Shown piece after piece: positions 25,613-34,069 of a stretch of DNA of 48,355 nt; positions within the stretch are counted from its first letter, which is position 1; the number at the start of each line of letters is the position of its first letter. A program made the position numbers and the translations under genes. The notes under the pieces were generated by a model that saw only the letters and a list, made by a program, of their open reading frames with translations, did not search any database and had not been told where the DNA came from. Origin of the DNA: Salinactinospora qingdaonensis (GTDB lineage: Bacteria; Actinomycetota; Actinomycetes; Streptosporangiales; Streptosporangiaceae); contig NZ_BAABDD010000033.1 of assembly GCF_039539445.1 (NCBI RefSeq), positions 1 to 48,355 of the forward strand, given 5' to 3'.

Positions 25613-26931
25613 TATCGCAGAAAACCTTCGTAGTTTCGCTGCTGGAGGTGACTCTCGATCTGCTTCACCGTGTCCAGCCCGACACCGACCATAATTAGGA
25701 TGCTCGTGCCGCCGAAGGGGAAGTTCCCCCCAGCCCCGGAAGCTCCCAAGGCCAGCATCGGCAGCAGAGCGATCAGCCCCAGATACAGCGACCCGGGAGT
25801 CGTCAGCCGAGTGAGGACGTAGTCCAAGTACTCGGCGGTCGGACGCCCAGGACGGATACTGGGGATGAATCCACCGTACTTCTTCATGTTGTCGGCGACT
25901 TCAGTGGGGTTGAAGGTAATCGCGACGTAGAAGAACGCGAAGCCCACGATCAGGAGGAAGAAGGTGGCCATGTAGACCGCGTGACCGCCGTCGGCGGGGA
26001 AGTACGTTGCCAGGAAGTTGACCACGGGGTTGTCGGAGTCGCGACCGATGAGGCCGATAGCCAACTGTGGCAGGTACAGCAGCGAGGAGGCGAAAATCAC
26101 GGGGATAATGCCCGCTTGGTTGACCTTCAAGGGGATATAAGTGGAACTGCCGCCGTACATCCGCCGGCCGACCATACGCTTGGCGTACTGAACCGGGATA
26201 CGGCGCTGTGCCTGCTCCATGAAGACCACACCGGTGATAAGCACCAGGCCGGCGGCGCAGATGAGCGCGAAGACCCAACTGCTCTGCTCCTGCCAGATCC
26301 GCCCAATCGACGAGGGGAAGACCGCGATGACCTGCGTGAAGATCAGCAGCGACATGCCGTTGCCGACACCACGCTCGGTGATGAGCTCCCCGAGCCACAT
26401 GATGACGCAGGTACCGGCCGTCATCACGAAGACCATCGTGACGAGGGTGACGACCCCTTGGTTGGGCAGGTAGTCCGAAGGCTGGCAGGTGGCGGTCTGG
26501 AAGAGCTGACCGGTTTGCGCCAGAGCGATGATACTGGTGGATTGCAGGACCGCCAGTGCCACGGTCAAGTACCGCGTGTATTGCGTGATCTTGGCCTGTC
26601 CCGCCTGGCCCTCCTTCTTCAGAGCCTCCAGCCGCGGGATCACCACCGTCATCAGGTTCAGGATGATGCTTGCGGTGATGTAGGGCATGATGCCCAACGC
26701 GAATACTGCAAGCTGGAGCAGGGCACCACCACTGAAGAGGTTGACCAGCGAGTAGATACCGGAGGAATCAGCGGCCTGTGCGTCTTGCACACACTGCTTG
26801 ATCGCTGCGGTATTGACGCCCGGTGCGGGTATCACCGCTCCCAGGCGGAAGATGGTCAAAATGAAGATGGTGAACAGCAGCTTATTGCGCAGGTCGGGCG
26901 TGCGGAACGCCCGGATGAACGCACCTAGCAC
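25612..26931 (-). CDS. secY: Protein translocase subunit SecY
   Basis: The central channel of the Sec export machinery. The 439-residue protein has about ten membrane helices, with RNKLLFTIFILTIFRLGAVI near the start, ITASIILNLMTVVIPRLE, the GVGNGMSLLIF loop and the C-terminal ESHLQQRNYEGFLR. GTG start with AGGAGGAG upstream. It is separated from rplO by 328 bp, larger than any other gap in this operon. Confidence 0.98.
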   Translation of the reverse strand: MLGAFIRAFRTPDLRNKLLFTIFILTIFRLGAVIPAPGVNTAAIKQCVQDAQAADSSGIYSLVNLFSGGALLQLAVFALGIMPYITASIILNLMTVVIPRLEALKKEGQAGQAKITQYTRYLTVALAVLQSTSIIALAQTGQLFQTATCQPSDYLPNQGVVTLVTMVFVMTAGTCVIMWLGELITERGVGNGMSLLIFTQVIAVFPSSIGRIWQEQSSWVFALICAAGLVLITGVVFMEQAQRRIPVQYAKRMVGRRMYGGSSTYIPLKVNQAGIIPVIFASSLLYLPQLAIGLIGRDSDNPVVNFLATYFPADGGHAVYMATFFLLIVGFAFFYVAITFNPTEVADNMKKYGGFIPSIRPGRPTAEYLDYVLTRLTTPGSLYLGLIALLPMLALGASGAGGNFPFGGTSILIMVGVGLDTVKQIESHLQQRNYEGFLR

Positions 26932-27176
26932 GTCTCCTCCTGCACGGTTTCGGCGGCGGAACCGATTCGTGACATCGCGGCCGGTCCTGGATCGTTGTCG
27001 ATTGGTGGCTCACGAGGCGACGTGAGCCCGGAAGCTTACAGCAGATGGCACCCTAGCAGCCATACGCCAGATGTACCGGAACGGCGATGCAACGATCACG
27101 TTATGACGCTGAACCGCTGGCAAAGCGTCCCGATACGCCCGAGCCATCCCGATACGTCCCTTTGCGAACGCACAAA

Positions 27177-27221
27177 GGCGCCCGCAGGTTCCCGAATTCG
27201 GGAATCGGCCTGACGGGCGCC
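27177..27221 (-). terminator. Nested inverted repeat between rplO and secY
   Basis: Outer arms GGCGCCCG (27177-27184) and CGGGCGCC (27214-27221) enclose an inner perfect palindrome TTCCCGAATTCGGGAA. On the minus strand it lies about 40 nt after the rplO stop and is followed by TTTGTGCG. It could be a partial terminator, lowering secY transcription relative to the upstream ribosomal genes. A secY promoter in 26932-27176 would fit, but only a weak TAGGGT -10-like box was seen. Confidence 0.6.
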
Positions 27222-27259
27222 CTGTGACCTCACGGGAAGCAGGAATTTTTCGAAAATCC

Positions 27260-27724
27260 CTACAGCTCGGTGACCGTACCGCCGGCGGCGGTGATCTTCT
27301 CGCGGGCCGAAGCGGAAAACGCATGCGCGCTTACCTGAACGGGCACCGAAATTTCGCCGGTGCCCAGGATCTTCACTGGCCTGTTCTTGTGAACAACCCG
27401 CCGGGCGATCAGCGCCTCGACAGTGACCTCGCCACCCTCCGGGTACAACTCACTCAGCTTGTCGAGGTTCACGATTTCATAAACAGTCTTGAACCGTGCG
27501 TTGCTGAAGCCCCTGAGCTTGGGGACCCGCTGGACCAAGGGGAGTTGGCCACCCTCGAAACCGGCGGGAACGGTGGAGCGTGCCTTCGTTCCCTTGGTAC
27601 CGCGGCCGGCGGTCTTGCCCTTGGAGGCCTCGCCGCGACCCTTGCGGGTCTTGGCCTTGTTAGCGCCCTTGGCGGGACGCAGGTGGTGGAGCTTAAGGGG
27701 CTCGTCGGGGGTGTACTCGCTCAT
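27260..27724 (-). CDS. rplO: 50S ribosomal protein L15
   Basis: A late-assembly 23S rRNA-binding protein. The 154-residue sequence has LKLHHLRPAKGANKAKTRKG, GFEGGQLPLVQRVPKLRGF and a C-terminal domain ending in AGGTVTEL. The ATG overlaps the rpmD stop by four bases (ATGA), so translation is coupled. Confidence 0.97.
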   Translation of the reverse strand: MSEYTPDEPLKLHHLRPAKGANKAKTRKGRGEASKGKTAGRGTKGTKARSTVPAGFEGGQLPLVQRVPKLRGFSNARFKTVYEIVNLDKLSELYPEGGEVTVEALIARRVVHKNRPVKILGTGEISVPVQVSAHAFSASAREKITAAGGTVTEL

Positions 27725-27906
27725 TCGCTGACCTCCTCGACGGAGACGAGGTGCGCGACCACGTTGATCTGCCCGCGGACCTCGGGGCGGTTGTCTCGCA
27801 GGACGGACTTGCCGATCCGTCCCAGCCCGAGCGAACGCAGCGTGTCACGCTGCTTCTGCTTACCGCCGATCTTGGATCGGACTTGAGTGATCTTCAGCTT
27901 CGCCAT
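27721..27906 (-). CDS. rpmD: 50S ribosomal protein L30
   Basis: A 61-residue protein with the L30 pattern KITQVRSKIGGKQKQRDTLR, then SLGLGRIGKSVLRDN. It starts 3 nt after rpsE and overlaps rplO by four bases. Confidence 0.96.
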   Translation of the reverse strand: MAKLKITQVRSKIGGKQKQRDTLRSLGLGRIGKSVLRDNRPEVRGQINVVAHLVSVEEVSE

Positions 27907-27909
27907 GGT

Positions 27910-28512
27910 CTACGTTCCCGCCTTCGCTTCCGCGCGGGCCCGGAGCATGGCGGGCGGTGCGACATCCTCGATCGGCAGGCCGCGGCGAGCCGCGATCTCC
28001 TCAGGACGCTTCAGCTCCTTGAGCCCGGCCACCGTCGCGTGGACGATGTTAATCGGGTTGGCCGAACCGAGCGACTTGGTCAGCACGTCGTGGACGCCCG
28101 CGCACTCCAGCACGGCCCGAACCGGGCCACCCGCGATAACACCGGTACCCGGAGCGGCCGGACGCAGCATGACGATGCCAGCGGCGTCCTGCCCCTCGAC
28201 CTTGTGCGTGATGGTCCCCTGAATCCGAGGCACCTTGAAGAAGTTCTTCTTGGCCTCTTCGACGCCCTTGGCGATAGCGGCGGGAACTTCCTTGGCCTTG
28301 CCGTAGCCGACGCCGACCATCCCGTTGCCGTCGCCCACGACGACCAGAGCGGTGAAGCTGAAGCGCCGACCGCCCTTAACAACCTTGGCGACCCGGTTGA
28401 TGGTCACCACACGTTCGATGTAGGAGACACCCTTGTCTGCGGCGCCGCCGCGGCGATCGTCACGGCGATCACGCCGCTCGCCACCGGCGCCGCGCCGCGG
28501 AGATGCAGCCAT
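27910..28512 (-). CDS. rpsE: 30S ribosomal protein S5
   Basis: S5 helps set decoding accuracy at the 30S neck. The 200-residue protein has an Arg/Gly-rich N terminus (RGAGGERRDRRDDRRGG), the double-stranded RNA-binding domain (YIERVVTINRVAKVVKGGRR) and the C-terminal domain (LECAGVHDVLTKSLGSANP). The N-terminal extension is somewhat longer than in E. coli. ATG start, with the 51-nt gap to rplR holding the binding site. Confidence 0.97.
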   Translation of the reverse strand: MAASPRRGAGGERRDRRDDRRGGAADKGVSYIERVVTINRVAKVVKGGRRFSFTALVVVGDGNGMVGVGYGKAKEVPAAIAKGVEEAKKNFFKVPRIQGTITHKVEGQDAAGIVMLRPAAPGTGVIAGGPVRAVLECAGVHDVLTKSLGSANPINIVHATVAGLKELKRPEEIAARRGLPIEDVAPPAMLRARAEAKAGT

Positions 28513-28563
28513 CAGTGGTCCCTCTTCTCGTCGTTAGTCTTGCCATTGGCCGGAGTCATCACG

Positions 28564-28950
28564 TCAGAACTCCAGCCCGCCGGAACGCGCACCGTCAGCC
28601 AGCGCGGCGATACGCCCGTGGTACTTGTAGCCGCCCCGGTCAAAGACGACCGACGTGATGCCGCGTTCCGTTGCACGCTGAGCGATCAACTCGCCCACCC
28701 GCTGCGACTTCTCGGTCTTTTGAGCATCTTGGGCGCGGACGGGTGCCTCCATGGTGCTGGCCGAGACCAGGGTAAACCCCTTGGTGTCGTCCACCACCTG
28801 GGCAAACATGTGCTTGGAAGACCGGGTGACGACCAGACGCGGACGTGAAGGGGTCCCCGAAATCTTCTTGCGGATGCGCGCATGCCGCCGCAGCCGGGAA
28901 GCCGCGCGTGAGCCGGAACGCGTGCGAACAGGCGTCGTGCTCTTCGCCAT
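28564..28950 (-). CDS. rplR: 50S ribosomal protein L18
   Basis: L18 binds 5S rRNA together with L5. The 128-residue protein has RLRRHARIRKKISGTPSRPR, LVVTRSSKHMFAQVVDD and the end VVFDRGGYKYHGRIAALADG. It starts 2 nt after the rplF stop. Confidence 0.97.
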   Translation of the reverse strand: MAKSTTPVRTRSGSRAASRLRRHARIRKKISGTPSRPRLVVTRSSKHMFAQVVDDTKGFTLVSASTMEAPVRAQDAQKTEKSQRVGELIAQRATERGITSVVFDRGGYKYHGRIAALADGARSGGLEF

Positions 28951-28952
28951 GC

Positions 28953-29489
28953 TTACTTACCAGCCTTTCCGGCCTTGCGGCGGATGCGTTCGCCTTGGTA
29001 CCGCACGCCCTTGGCCTTGTACGGATCGGGCCGGCGCAGGTTGCGAATATTGGCTGCCACCTGGCCCACAAGTTGCTTGTCGATCCCCTCGACCACCAAC
29101 TGAGTCGGGCGCTCCACGCGGAACGTGATGCCCTCTGGCGGCTCCACCGTGATGGGGTGGCTGTAGCCCAGCGAGAACTCCAGGTTGTCTCCCCGGGCCT
29201 GGACGCGGTACCCGACGCCGTGGATCTCCAGCGTCTTGGAGTACCCCTGGGAGACGCCCTGAATGATGTTGGCGAGCAGCGCGCGGGTGAGGCCGTGCAG
29301 CGACCGCACATCGGGCTGGTCATTCGGGCGGATCACCCGGAGCTCGCCGTCCTCATATGAAATGGTGATCGGCTCGTCGATGGTGTGACTGAGTTCGCCT
29401 TTCGGCCCCTTGACCTTGACGTCTTGCCCGTCAATGGTGACTTCGACGCCTTTGGGGACCGAGATCGGCAGTCGACCGATTCGCGACAT
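28953..29489 (-). CDS. rplF: 50S ribosomal protein L6
   Basis: L6 lies near the factor-binding site of the 50S. The 178-residue protein begins MSRIGRLPISVPKGVEVTID and ends with the signature DPYKAKGVRYQGERIRRKAG, with two duplicated domains between. ATG start; 15 nt separate it from rpsH. Confidence 0.98.
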   Translation of the reverse strand: MSRIGRLPISVPKGVEVTIDGQDVKVKGPKGELSHTIDEPITISYEDGELRVIRPNDQPDVRSLHGLTRALLANIIQGVSQGYSKTLEIHGVGYRVQARGDNLEFSLGYSHPITVEPPEGITFRVERPTQLVVEGIDKQLVGQVAANIRNLRRPDPYKAKGVRYQGERIRRKAGKAGK

Positions 29490-29504
29490 GCTGAAATCTC
29501 TCCC

Positions 29505-29903
29505 TTACCAGACGTAGGCGAGGACTTCGCCGCCCACGCCACGCTTCTTGGCCTGTTTGTCGGTCATCAGACCGGCGGACGTCGAAATGATGGCCACGCC
29601 AAGGCCACCCAGGACGCGCGGAAGGTTGTCCTTCTTTGCGTAGACGCGCAGGCCTGGCTTGGAGACACGGCGGACACCGGCGATCGAACGCTCACGAGTG
29701 GGCCCGTACTTCAGGTCCACCACAAGGCTCTTGCCGACCTGCGCATCCTCGGAGCGCCAGCTCTGGACGTAGCCCTCCTGTTGCAGGATCTCGGCGATGT
29801 GCGCCTTGATCTTGGAATACGGCATCGTCACGGTATCGTGATGCGCCGAATTCGCGTTACGCAGACGGGTGAGCATGTCTGCGATCGGGTCGGTCATCGT
29901 CAT
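29505..29903 (-). CDS. rpsH: 30S ribosomal protein S8
   Basis: S8 binds the central domain of 16S rRNA and in E. coli represses its own operon. The 132-residue protein starts MTMTDPIADMLTRLRNANSA and ends GEVLAYVW, the usual length. A start seven codons upstream is open but lies within the ribosome-binding region (AGGAAGG). The 263-nt gap to rpsN holds a hairpin near rpsN and nothing else seen. Confidence 0.97.
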   Translation of the reverse strand: MTMTDPIADMLTRLRNANSAHHDTVTMPYSKIKAHIAEILQQEGYVQSWRSEDAQVGKSLVVDLKYGPTRERSIAGVRRVSKPGLRVYAKKDNLPRVLGGLGVAIISTSAGLMTDKQAKKRGVGGEVLAYVW

Positions 29904-30137
29904 GGCCGATCGGCCCTTCCTCACCGCGGTTTCCCCAAGGCCAGGACTCTCCCTGGGAGCCTGTTCCCCTGCGCTTCGGACACAGAGGACCTTTAGGACC
30001 TACGGCGTGGTCATGGGCACAGGCGGCGCGCGTGTCGCGCCGGCACGGTGCCCGGTCGGTTCATTCGTCTATCCGCTGGACGCGATGGTGGTCATCCGTC
30101 CGCTGTCGCTTGGCTACAGCCGCTGCTTGACCCCGCG

Positions 30138-30158
30138 GGCGGCCGGGAAAAGGCCGCC
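30138..30158 (-). terminator. Hairpin after rpsN
   Basis: GGCGGCC (30138-30144) and GGCCGCC (30152-30158) form a perfect 7-bp stem with a GGGAAAA loop; on the minus strand it starts 8 nt after the rpsN stop. Downstream genes belong to the same operon, so it is more likely an attenuator, processing site or stabilising hairpin than a full terminator. Confidence 0.45.
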
Positions 30159-30166
30159 GCTCGGGT

Positions 30167-30352
30167 CTACCAGCTCGACTTGGCGATGCCCGGGAGCTCT
30201 CCCCGGTGCGCCATGTCGCGGAAGCAGATGCGGCAGAGGCCGAACTTCCGGAACACGGCGCGCGAACGGCCGCACCGCGAGCATCGAGTATACGCGCGAA
30301 CCGCGAACTTCTGTTTCCGGTTCGCCTTCGCGATCAGTGATTTCTTCGCCAT
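30167..30352 (-). CDS. rpsN: 30S ribosomal protein S14, zinc-binding type
   Basis: A 61-residue S14 of the short zinc-containing type: CSRCG and CRICF supply four Cys ligands. Many actinobacteria also have a longer, Cys-free paralogue used in zinc limitation; it is not in this window. It lies between rplE and rpsH in the spc operon. Confidence 0.97.
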   Translation of the reverse strand: MAKKSLIAKANRKQKFAVRAYTRCSRCGRSRAVFRKFGLCRICFRDMAHRGELPGIAKSSW

Positions 30353-30401
30353 CTCTGTCGTCTCCCTGGCTCCTGCTGGACGTGACGTGCCGAGTTCCCG
30401 C

Positions 30402-30977
30402 CTAGGCGCTCTTGAACGGGAAGCCGAGCTGCCTGAGCAGGAACCGGCCCTCCTCGTCGGTGGCGGCCGTGGTGACGACGGTGATGTCCATACCGCGCTG
30501 CCGATCGATCTGGTCAGGGTTGATCTCGTGGAACATAACCTGCTCGTTCAGACCGAACGTGTAGTTGCCGTTGCCGTCGAACTGGTTCGGGGAGAGCCCG
30601 CGGAAATCGCGAATCCGAGGCAGCGCCAACGAGAGCAGCCGGTCGAGGAACTCCCACATCCGGTTACCACGCAGCGTGCAACTGGCGCCGATCGGCTGTC
30701 CTTCACGCAGCTTGAACTGCGCAACGGACTTCTTGGCGCGGTTCACTCGGGGCTTTTGGCCGGTGATGGCCGACAGGTCCGAGATGGCGCCCTGGATCAG
30801 CTTGGCATCGCGCGTAGCCTCACCAACACCCATGTTGACCGCGATCTTGGTCAGACCGGGGACCTGCATGATGTTGGCGTAGCGGAACTCCTCGCGCAGC
30901 GCCGGAATGATCTCCGAGCGGTACTTTTCCTTCAACCGCGGAATCGGCGGAGCGGTGGTCTCAGTTGTGGCCGTCAT
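30402..30977 (-). CDS. rplE: 50S ribosomal protein L5
   Basis: L5 binds 5S rRNA and contacts P-site tRNA and S13. The 191-residue protein has PGLTKIAVNMGVGEATRDAK, GQKPRVNRAKKSVAQFKLRE and ISPDQ-like INPDQIDRQRGMDITVVTTA. An N-terminal extension of about 10 residues is present. Its ATG shares a base with the rplX stop (TGATG overlap). Confidence 0.97.
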   Translation of the reverse strand: MTATTETTAPPIPRLKEKYRSEIIPALREEFRYANIMQVPGLTKIAVNMGVGEATRDAKLIQGAISDLSAITGQKPRVNRAKKSVAQFKLREGQPIGASCTLRGNRMWEFLDRLLSLALPRIRDFRGLSPNQFDGNGNYTFGLNEQVMFHEINPDQIDRQRGMDITVVTTAATDEEGRFLLRQLGFPFKSA

Positions 30978-31282
30978 CAGATGTCCTTACCGGTACGGCG
31001 GGAGATCCGGACCTTGGTCCCGTCTTCTTCAAAGCGGTAACCGATCCGGGTGGGCTTGCCGTCCTCCAGGAACGCCACGTTGCTGACGTGGATGGGCGCT
31101 TCCCTAGTGATGACCTCGCCCTGCTGCCCGCTCGCCTGGTTGGCTTTCTTGTGCTTCTTGATGAGGTTGACGCCCTCGACGACGACACGCTGCTCCTTGG
31201 GAAGGGCTCGCAGGACCTTCCCAGTGGCACCCTTGTCTTTGCCGGCGATGACGACGACCTCGTCGTCCTTCTTGATCTTCAT
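30977..31282 (-). CDS. rplX: 50S ribosomal protein L24
   Basis: An assembly-initiator protein with a KOW domain (MKIKKDDEVVVIAGKDKGAT), 101 residues. It starts 3 nt after rplN and overlaps rplE. Confidence 0.97.
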   Translation of the reverse strand: MKIKKDDEVVVIAGKDKGATGKVLRALPKEQRVVVEGVNLIKKHKKANQASGQQGEVITREAPIHVSNVAFLEDGKPTRIGYRFEEDGTKVRISRRTGKDI

Positions 31283-31285
31283 CGC

Positions 31286-31654
31286 CTAAAGCACCTCCGG
31301 CGCTAGCGAGATGATGCGCATGAACCTCTTGTCCCGCAGCTCGCGGCCGACCGGCCCGAAGATACGGGTGCCTCGCGGGTCTCCAGTGTCCCTGATGAGC
31401 ACGGCTGCGTTCTCATCGAAGCGAATGTAGGAGCCGTCGGGCCGGCGGCGCTCCTTCCTGGTGCGCACGACAACGGCCTTGACGATATCGCCTTTCTTCA
31501 CGCCCGCGCCGGGAAGGGCCGTCTTCACCGTCGCCACGATGGTGTCACCGATGCCCGCGTAGCGCCGACCCGAGCCACCGAGGACACGGACGGTCAAGAT
31601 TTCCTTGGCCCCCGTGTTGTCGGCGACCTTGAGTCGCGACTCCTGCTGAATCAC
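31286..31654 (-). CDS. rplN: 50S ribosomal protein L14
   Basis: L14 forms an intersubunit bridge. The 122-residue protein begins MIQQESRLKVADNTGAKEIL and ends ELRDKRFMRIISLAPEVL. GTG start with AGGAG upstream. The 158-nt gap to rpsQ is the usual S10/spc operon boundary; no clear promoter was identified in it. Confidence 0.98.
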   Translation of the reverse strand: MIQQESRLKVADNTGAKEILTVRVLGGSGRRYAGIGDTIVATVKTALPGAGVKKGDIVKAVVVRTRKERRRPDGSYIRFDENAAVLIRDTGDPRGTRIFGPVGRELRDKRFMRIISLAPEVL

Positions 31655-31812
31655 GTCTGCTCCTGATATATGCGCGCGGGTTCACTGCCCGCGCTCGCTA
31701 GGTGGTCGCGCCCCTATGCCCCCTAAATGGCGGCCGACGGGGGATCGGGCGTCGCCTGCGGGCTCCTCCCGCGGGCTTGGCCGCTCTCCCCCGGCCGCCG
31801 GAAGGCAGGGGC

Positions 31813-32091
31813 TTACTTAGCCTTCTCCAGGATCTCCACGACGCGCCAGCGCTTGGTCGCCGACAGCGGCCGGGTCTCCATGAGCTGGACCCGGTCACCG
31901 ACACCGCAGGTGTTCGCTTCGTCGTGGGCCTTGTACTTCGTTGTGCGGCGGATGACCTTGCCGTACAGCGAGTGCTTGACGCGGTCCTCCACCTCGACAA
32001 CGACCGTCTTGTTCATCTTGTCGCTGACGACGTAGCCCTCGCGCACCTTGCGGTAGTTGCGCTCGGAGCTTTGTGTCCTGGTCTCGCTCAT
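31813..32091 (-). CDS. rpsQ: 30S ribosomal protein S17
   Basis: An OB-fold 16S rRNA-binding protein of 92 residues: GYVVSDKMNKTVVVEVEDRV and the end RPLSATKRWRVVEILEKAK. Its ATG overlaps the rpmC stop by four bases (ATGA). Confidence 0.97.
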   Translation of the reverse strand: MSETRTQSSERNYRKVREGYVVSDKMNKTVVVEVEDRVKHSLYGKVIRRTTKYKAHDEANTCGVGDRVQLMETRPLSATKRWRVVEILEKAK

Positions 32092-32342
32092 TCGGCCGCT
32101 TCCTTCGTTTTCTCAGCCGACTCGCCGGCCAGTGGCATGATGCCGAGCTCGTGCTCGCGCATGACCGTGTAAATCCGAGCGATGTCACGCTTGACCACAC
32201 GGAGTCGACCGTGGTTGTCGAGTTGCCCGGTAGCGGCCTGGAAGCGGAGGTTGAACAGCTCCTCTTTCGCCTCCTTGAGCTTGGTGACCAGGCTGTCCAT
32301 ACTCTGGTCCCGAAGCTCTTGGGCGGTCAGGGACTTTGCCAT
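32088..32342 (-). CDS. rpmC: 50S ribosomal protein L29
   Basis: L29 borders the peptide exit. The 84-residue protein has SLTAQELRDQSMDSLVTKLK, NLRFQAATGQL and RVVKRDIARIYTVMRE, with an 18-residue C-terminal extension. The start MAKSLT at 32342 shares one base with the rplP stop; a longer open frame upstream is not used. Confidence 0.96.
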   Translation of the reverse strand: MAKSLTAQELRDQSMDSLVTKLKEAKEELFNLRFQAATGQLDNHGRLRVVKRDIARIYTVMREHELGIMPLAGESAEKTKEAAE

Positions 32343-32758
32343 CACGCCTCCACTTCGCGCTTCACGAACTTGCACCTCATGGGCAGCTTGTGCATCGCCC
32401 GCCGCATGGCCTCCTTGGCCACGGGCTCGGACACACCGGAAAGCTCGAACATCACACGTCCGGGCTTGACCGGAGCCACCCACCACTCGGGGGAGCCCTT
32501 ACCGGACCCCATACGGGTCTCCGCGGGCTTCTTGGTCAGCGGACGGTCCGGGAAGATGTTGATCCAGACCTTTCCGCCACGGCGGATGTGGCGAGTGATG
32601 GCGATACGCGCCGCCTCGATCTGCCGGTTGGTGACGTAGGCGGCGTCCAGTGCCTGGATGCCGTACTCACCGAAGTTGACCCTCGTGCCGCCCTTGGCAC
32701 GGCCGGAGAGGTCCGGGTGGTGCTGTTTGCGGTACTTGACCTTGCGGGGAATCAGCAT
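32342..32758 (-). CDS. rplP: 50S ribosomal protein L16
   Basis: L16 lies near the A site and peptidyl transferase centre. The 138-residue protein begins MLIPRKVKYRKQHHPDLSGR and contains RIAITRHIRRGGKVWINIFP and MGSGKGSPEWWVAPVKPG. It starts 3 nt after rpsC. Confidence 0.98.
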   Translation of the reverse strand: MLIPRKVKYRKQHHPDLSGRAKGGTRVNFGEYGIQALDAAYVTNRQIEAARIAITRHIRRGGKVWINIFPDRPLTKKPAETRMGSGKGSPEWWVAPVKPGRVMFELSGVSEPVAKEAMRRAMHKLPMRCKFVKREVEA

Positions 32759-32761
32759 CGG

Positions 32762-33616
32762 TCAGCTCCCCTCGTTACCTGAGTCGGAAGCGGACCCAGC
32801 CGTCTGTGTCGCCTCTGCCGAGGTGGACTTCGCCTGCTGGCCGCTCTGCTGCTGGCCGCCGCCACCGCCGCCGCCACGACGACGGCGCTGCGGACGCTCC
32901 CGGCGCTGGCCACCGCCACCGCCGCCGCCACCGCCGCCGGCGTTGCCGGCAGAGCGCTGCGCGGCTTGAGCGGCCTCGCGCTCGGCGCGGGTCTGCGGGG
33001 CGTCGCCCTTGTAGATCCACACCTTCACGCCGATACGGCCGAACGTGGTCCTGGCCTCGAAGAAGCCGTAGTCGATGTCGGCGCGGAGGGTGTGCAGCGG
33101 CACGCGGCCCTCACGGTAGAACTCCGACCGCGACATCTCGGCGCCACCAAGACGGCCGCCACACTGGATACGGATACCCTTGGCGCCGTTCTTGACCGCG
33201 GCCTGCATCGCCTTACGCATCGCCCGCCGGAACGCGACCCGGCTGGAAAGCTGCTCCGCGACCCCTTGGGCGACAAGCTGCGCGTCGACCTCGGGGTTCT
33301 TGACCTCAAGAATGTTGAGCTGCACCTGCTTGCGGGTCAGCTTCTCAAGGTCGGCGCGGATGCGGTCGGCCTCCGAACCGCGACGGCCGATGACGATGCC
33401 CGGCCGGGCGGTGTGGATGTCGACGCGAACGCGGTCGCGAGTGCGCTCGATCTCGACCTTGGAGATTCCGGCGCGCTCCATCCCGCGGTTGAGCATCCGG
33501 CGGATGGCCACGTCTTCTTTGACGTAGTCCTTGTACAGCTTGTCGGCGTACCACCGGCTCTTGAAATCGGTGGTAATGCCGAGCCGGAACCCGTGCGGGT
33601 TAATCTTCTGCCCCAC
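32762..33616 (-). CDS. rpsC: 30S ribosomal protein S3 with long Gly/Arg-rich tail
   Basis: S3 forms part of the mRNA entry tunnel. Residues 1 to about 215 are typical: VGQKINPHGFRLGITTDFKS, the KH domain with PGIVIGRRGSEADRIR, and GVKVWIYKGD. The remaining roughly 65 residues are low-complexity, with two poly-Gly runs separated by QRRERPQRRRRG, then Ser/Thr-rich sequence. The GTG start at 33616 shares one base with the rplV stop and is the family start; an upstream in-frame ATG at 33700 falls inside rplV. Confidence 0.97.
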   Translation of the reverse strand: MGQKINPHGFRLGITTDFKSRWYADKLYKDYVKEDVAIRRMLNRGMERAGISKVEIERTRDRVRVDIHTARPGIVIGRRGSEADRIRADLEKLTRKQVQLNILEVKNPEVDAQLVAQGVAEQLSSRVAFRRAMRKAMQAAVKNGAKGIRIQCGGRLGGAEMSRSEFYREGRVPLHTLRADIDYGFFEARTTFGRIGVKVWIYKGDAPQTRAEREAAQAAQRSAGNAGGGGGGGGGGQRRERPQRRRRGGGGGGGQQQSGQQAKSTSAEATQTAGSASDSGNEGS

Positions 33617-33999
33617 TATCGGGTCCTTCCCTTCGTCTTGTTGGACGAGGTGCCCGCCGCGACGGTCTCCTGCGGCGCGACGACCACCGTGATGTGGCAC
33701 GTCCGCTTGGTGACCCGGAAGGCGCGGCCAAAGCCCCGCGGCCGGATGCGCTTCAGGGTCGGACCCTCGTCCACCCAGATGCGGCTGACCACCAGCGTCT
33801 CGCGGTCCAGCTTGTTGTTGTGCTCGGCGTTGGCGATGGCGCTCGCGAGCACCTTGCCCACCGGTTCGCTGGCCGCTTGGGGCGCGAACCGCAGCACCGC
33901 CTGTGCCTCGTCAGCGGGCAGCCCGCGAATAAGGTCCACCACACGGCGGGCCTTTTGGGGCGTGACACGGATATACCGTGCTCGAGCCCTCGTTTCCAT
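33616..33999 (-). CDS. rplV: 50S ribosomal protein L22
   Basis: L22 lines the exit tunnel with L4. The 127-residue protein has RARYIRVTPQKARRVVDLIR, SAIANAEHNN and the end-loop region RIWVDEGPTLKRIRPRGFGR. The ATG at 33999 is chosen for GAGGG about 7 nt upstream; a start 11 codons earlier is open but unlikely. Overlaps rpsC by one base. Confidence 0.97.
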   Translation of the reverse strand: METRARARYIRVTPQKARRVVDLIRGLPADEAQAVLRFAPQAASEPVGKVLASAIANAEHNNKLDRETLVVSRIWVDEGPTLKRIRPRGFGRAFRVTKRTCHITVVVAPQETVAAGTSSNKTKGRTR

Positions 34000-34069
34000 C
34001 GCTTTTCCCTCGCTCACGGAAATCACCCCCACACACCGTGGGGTATCGGCTGTTCACTGTTTGCAACCG

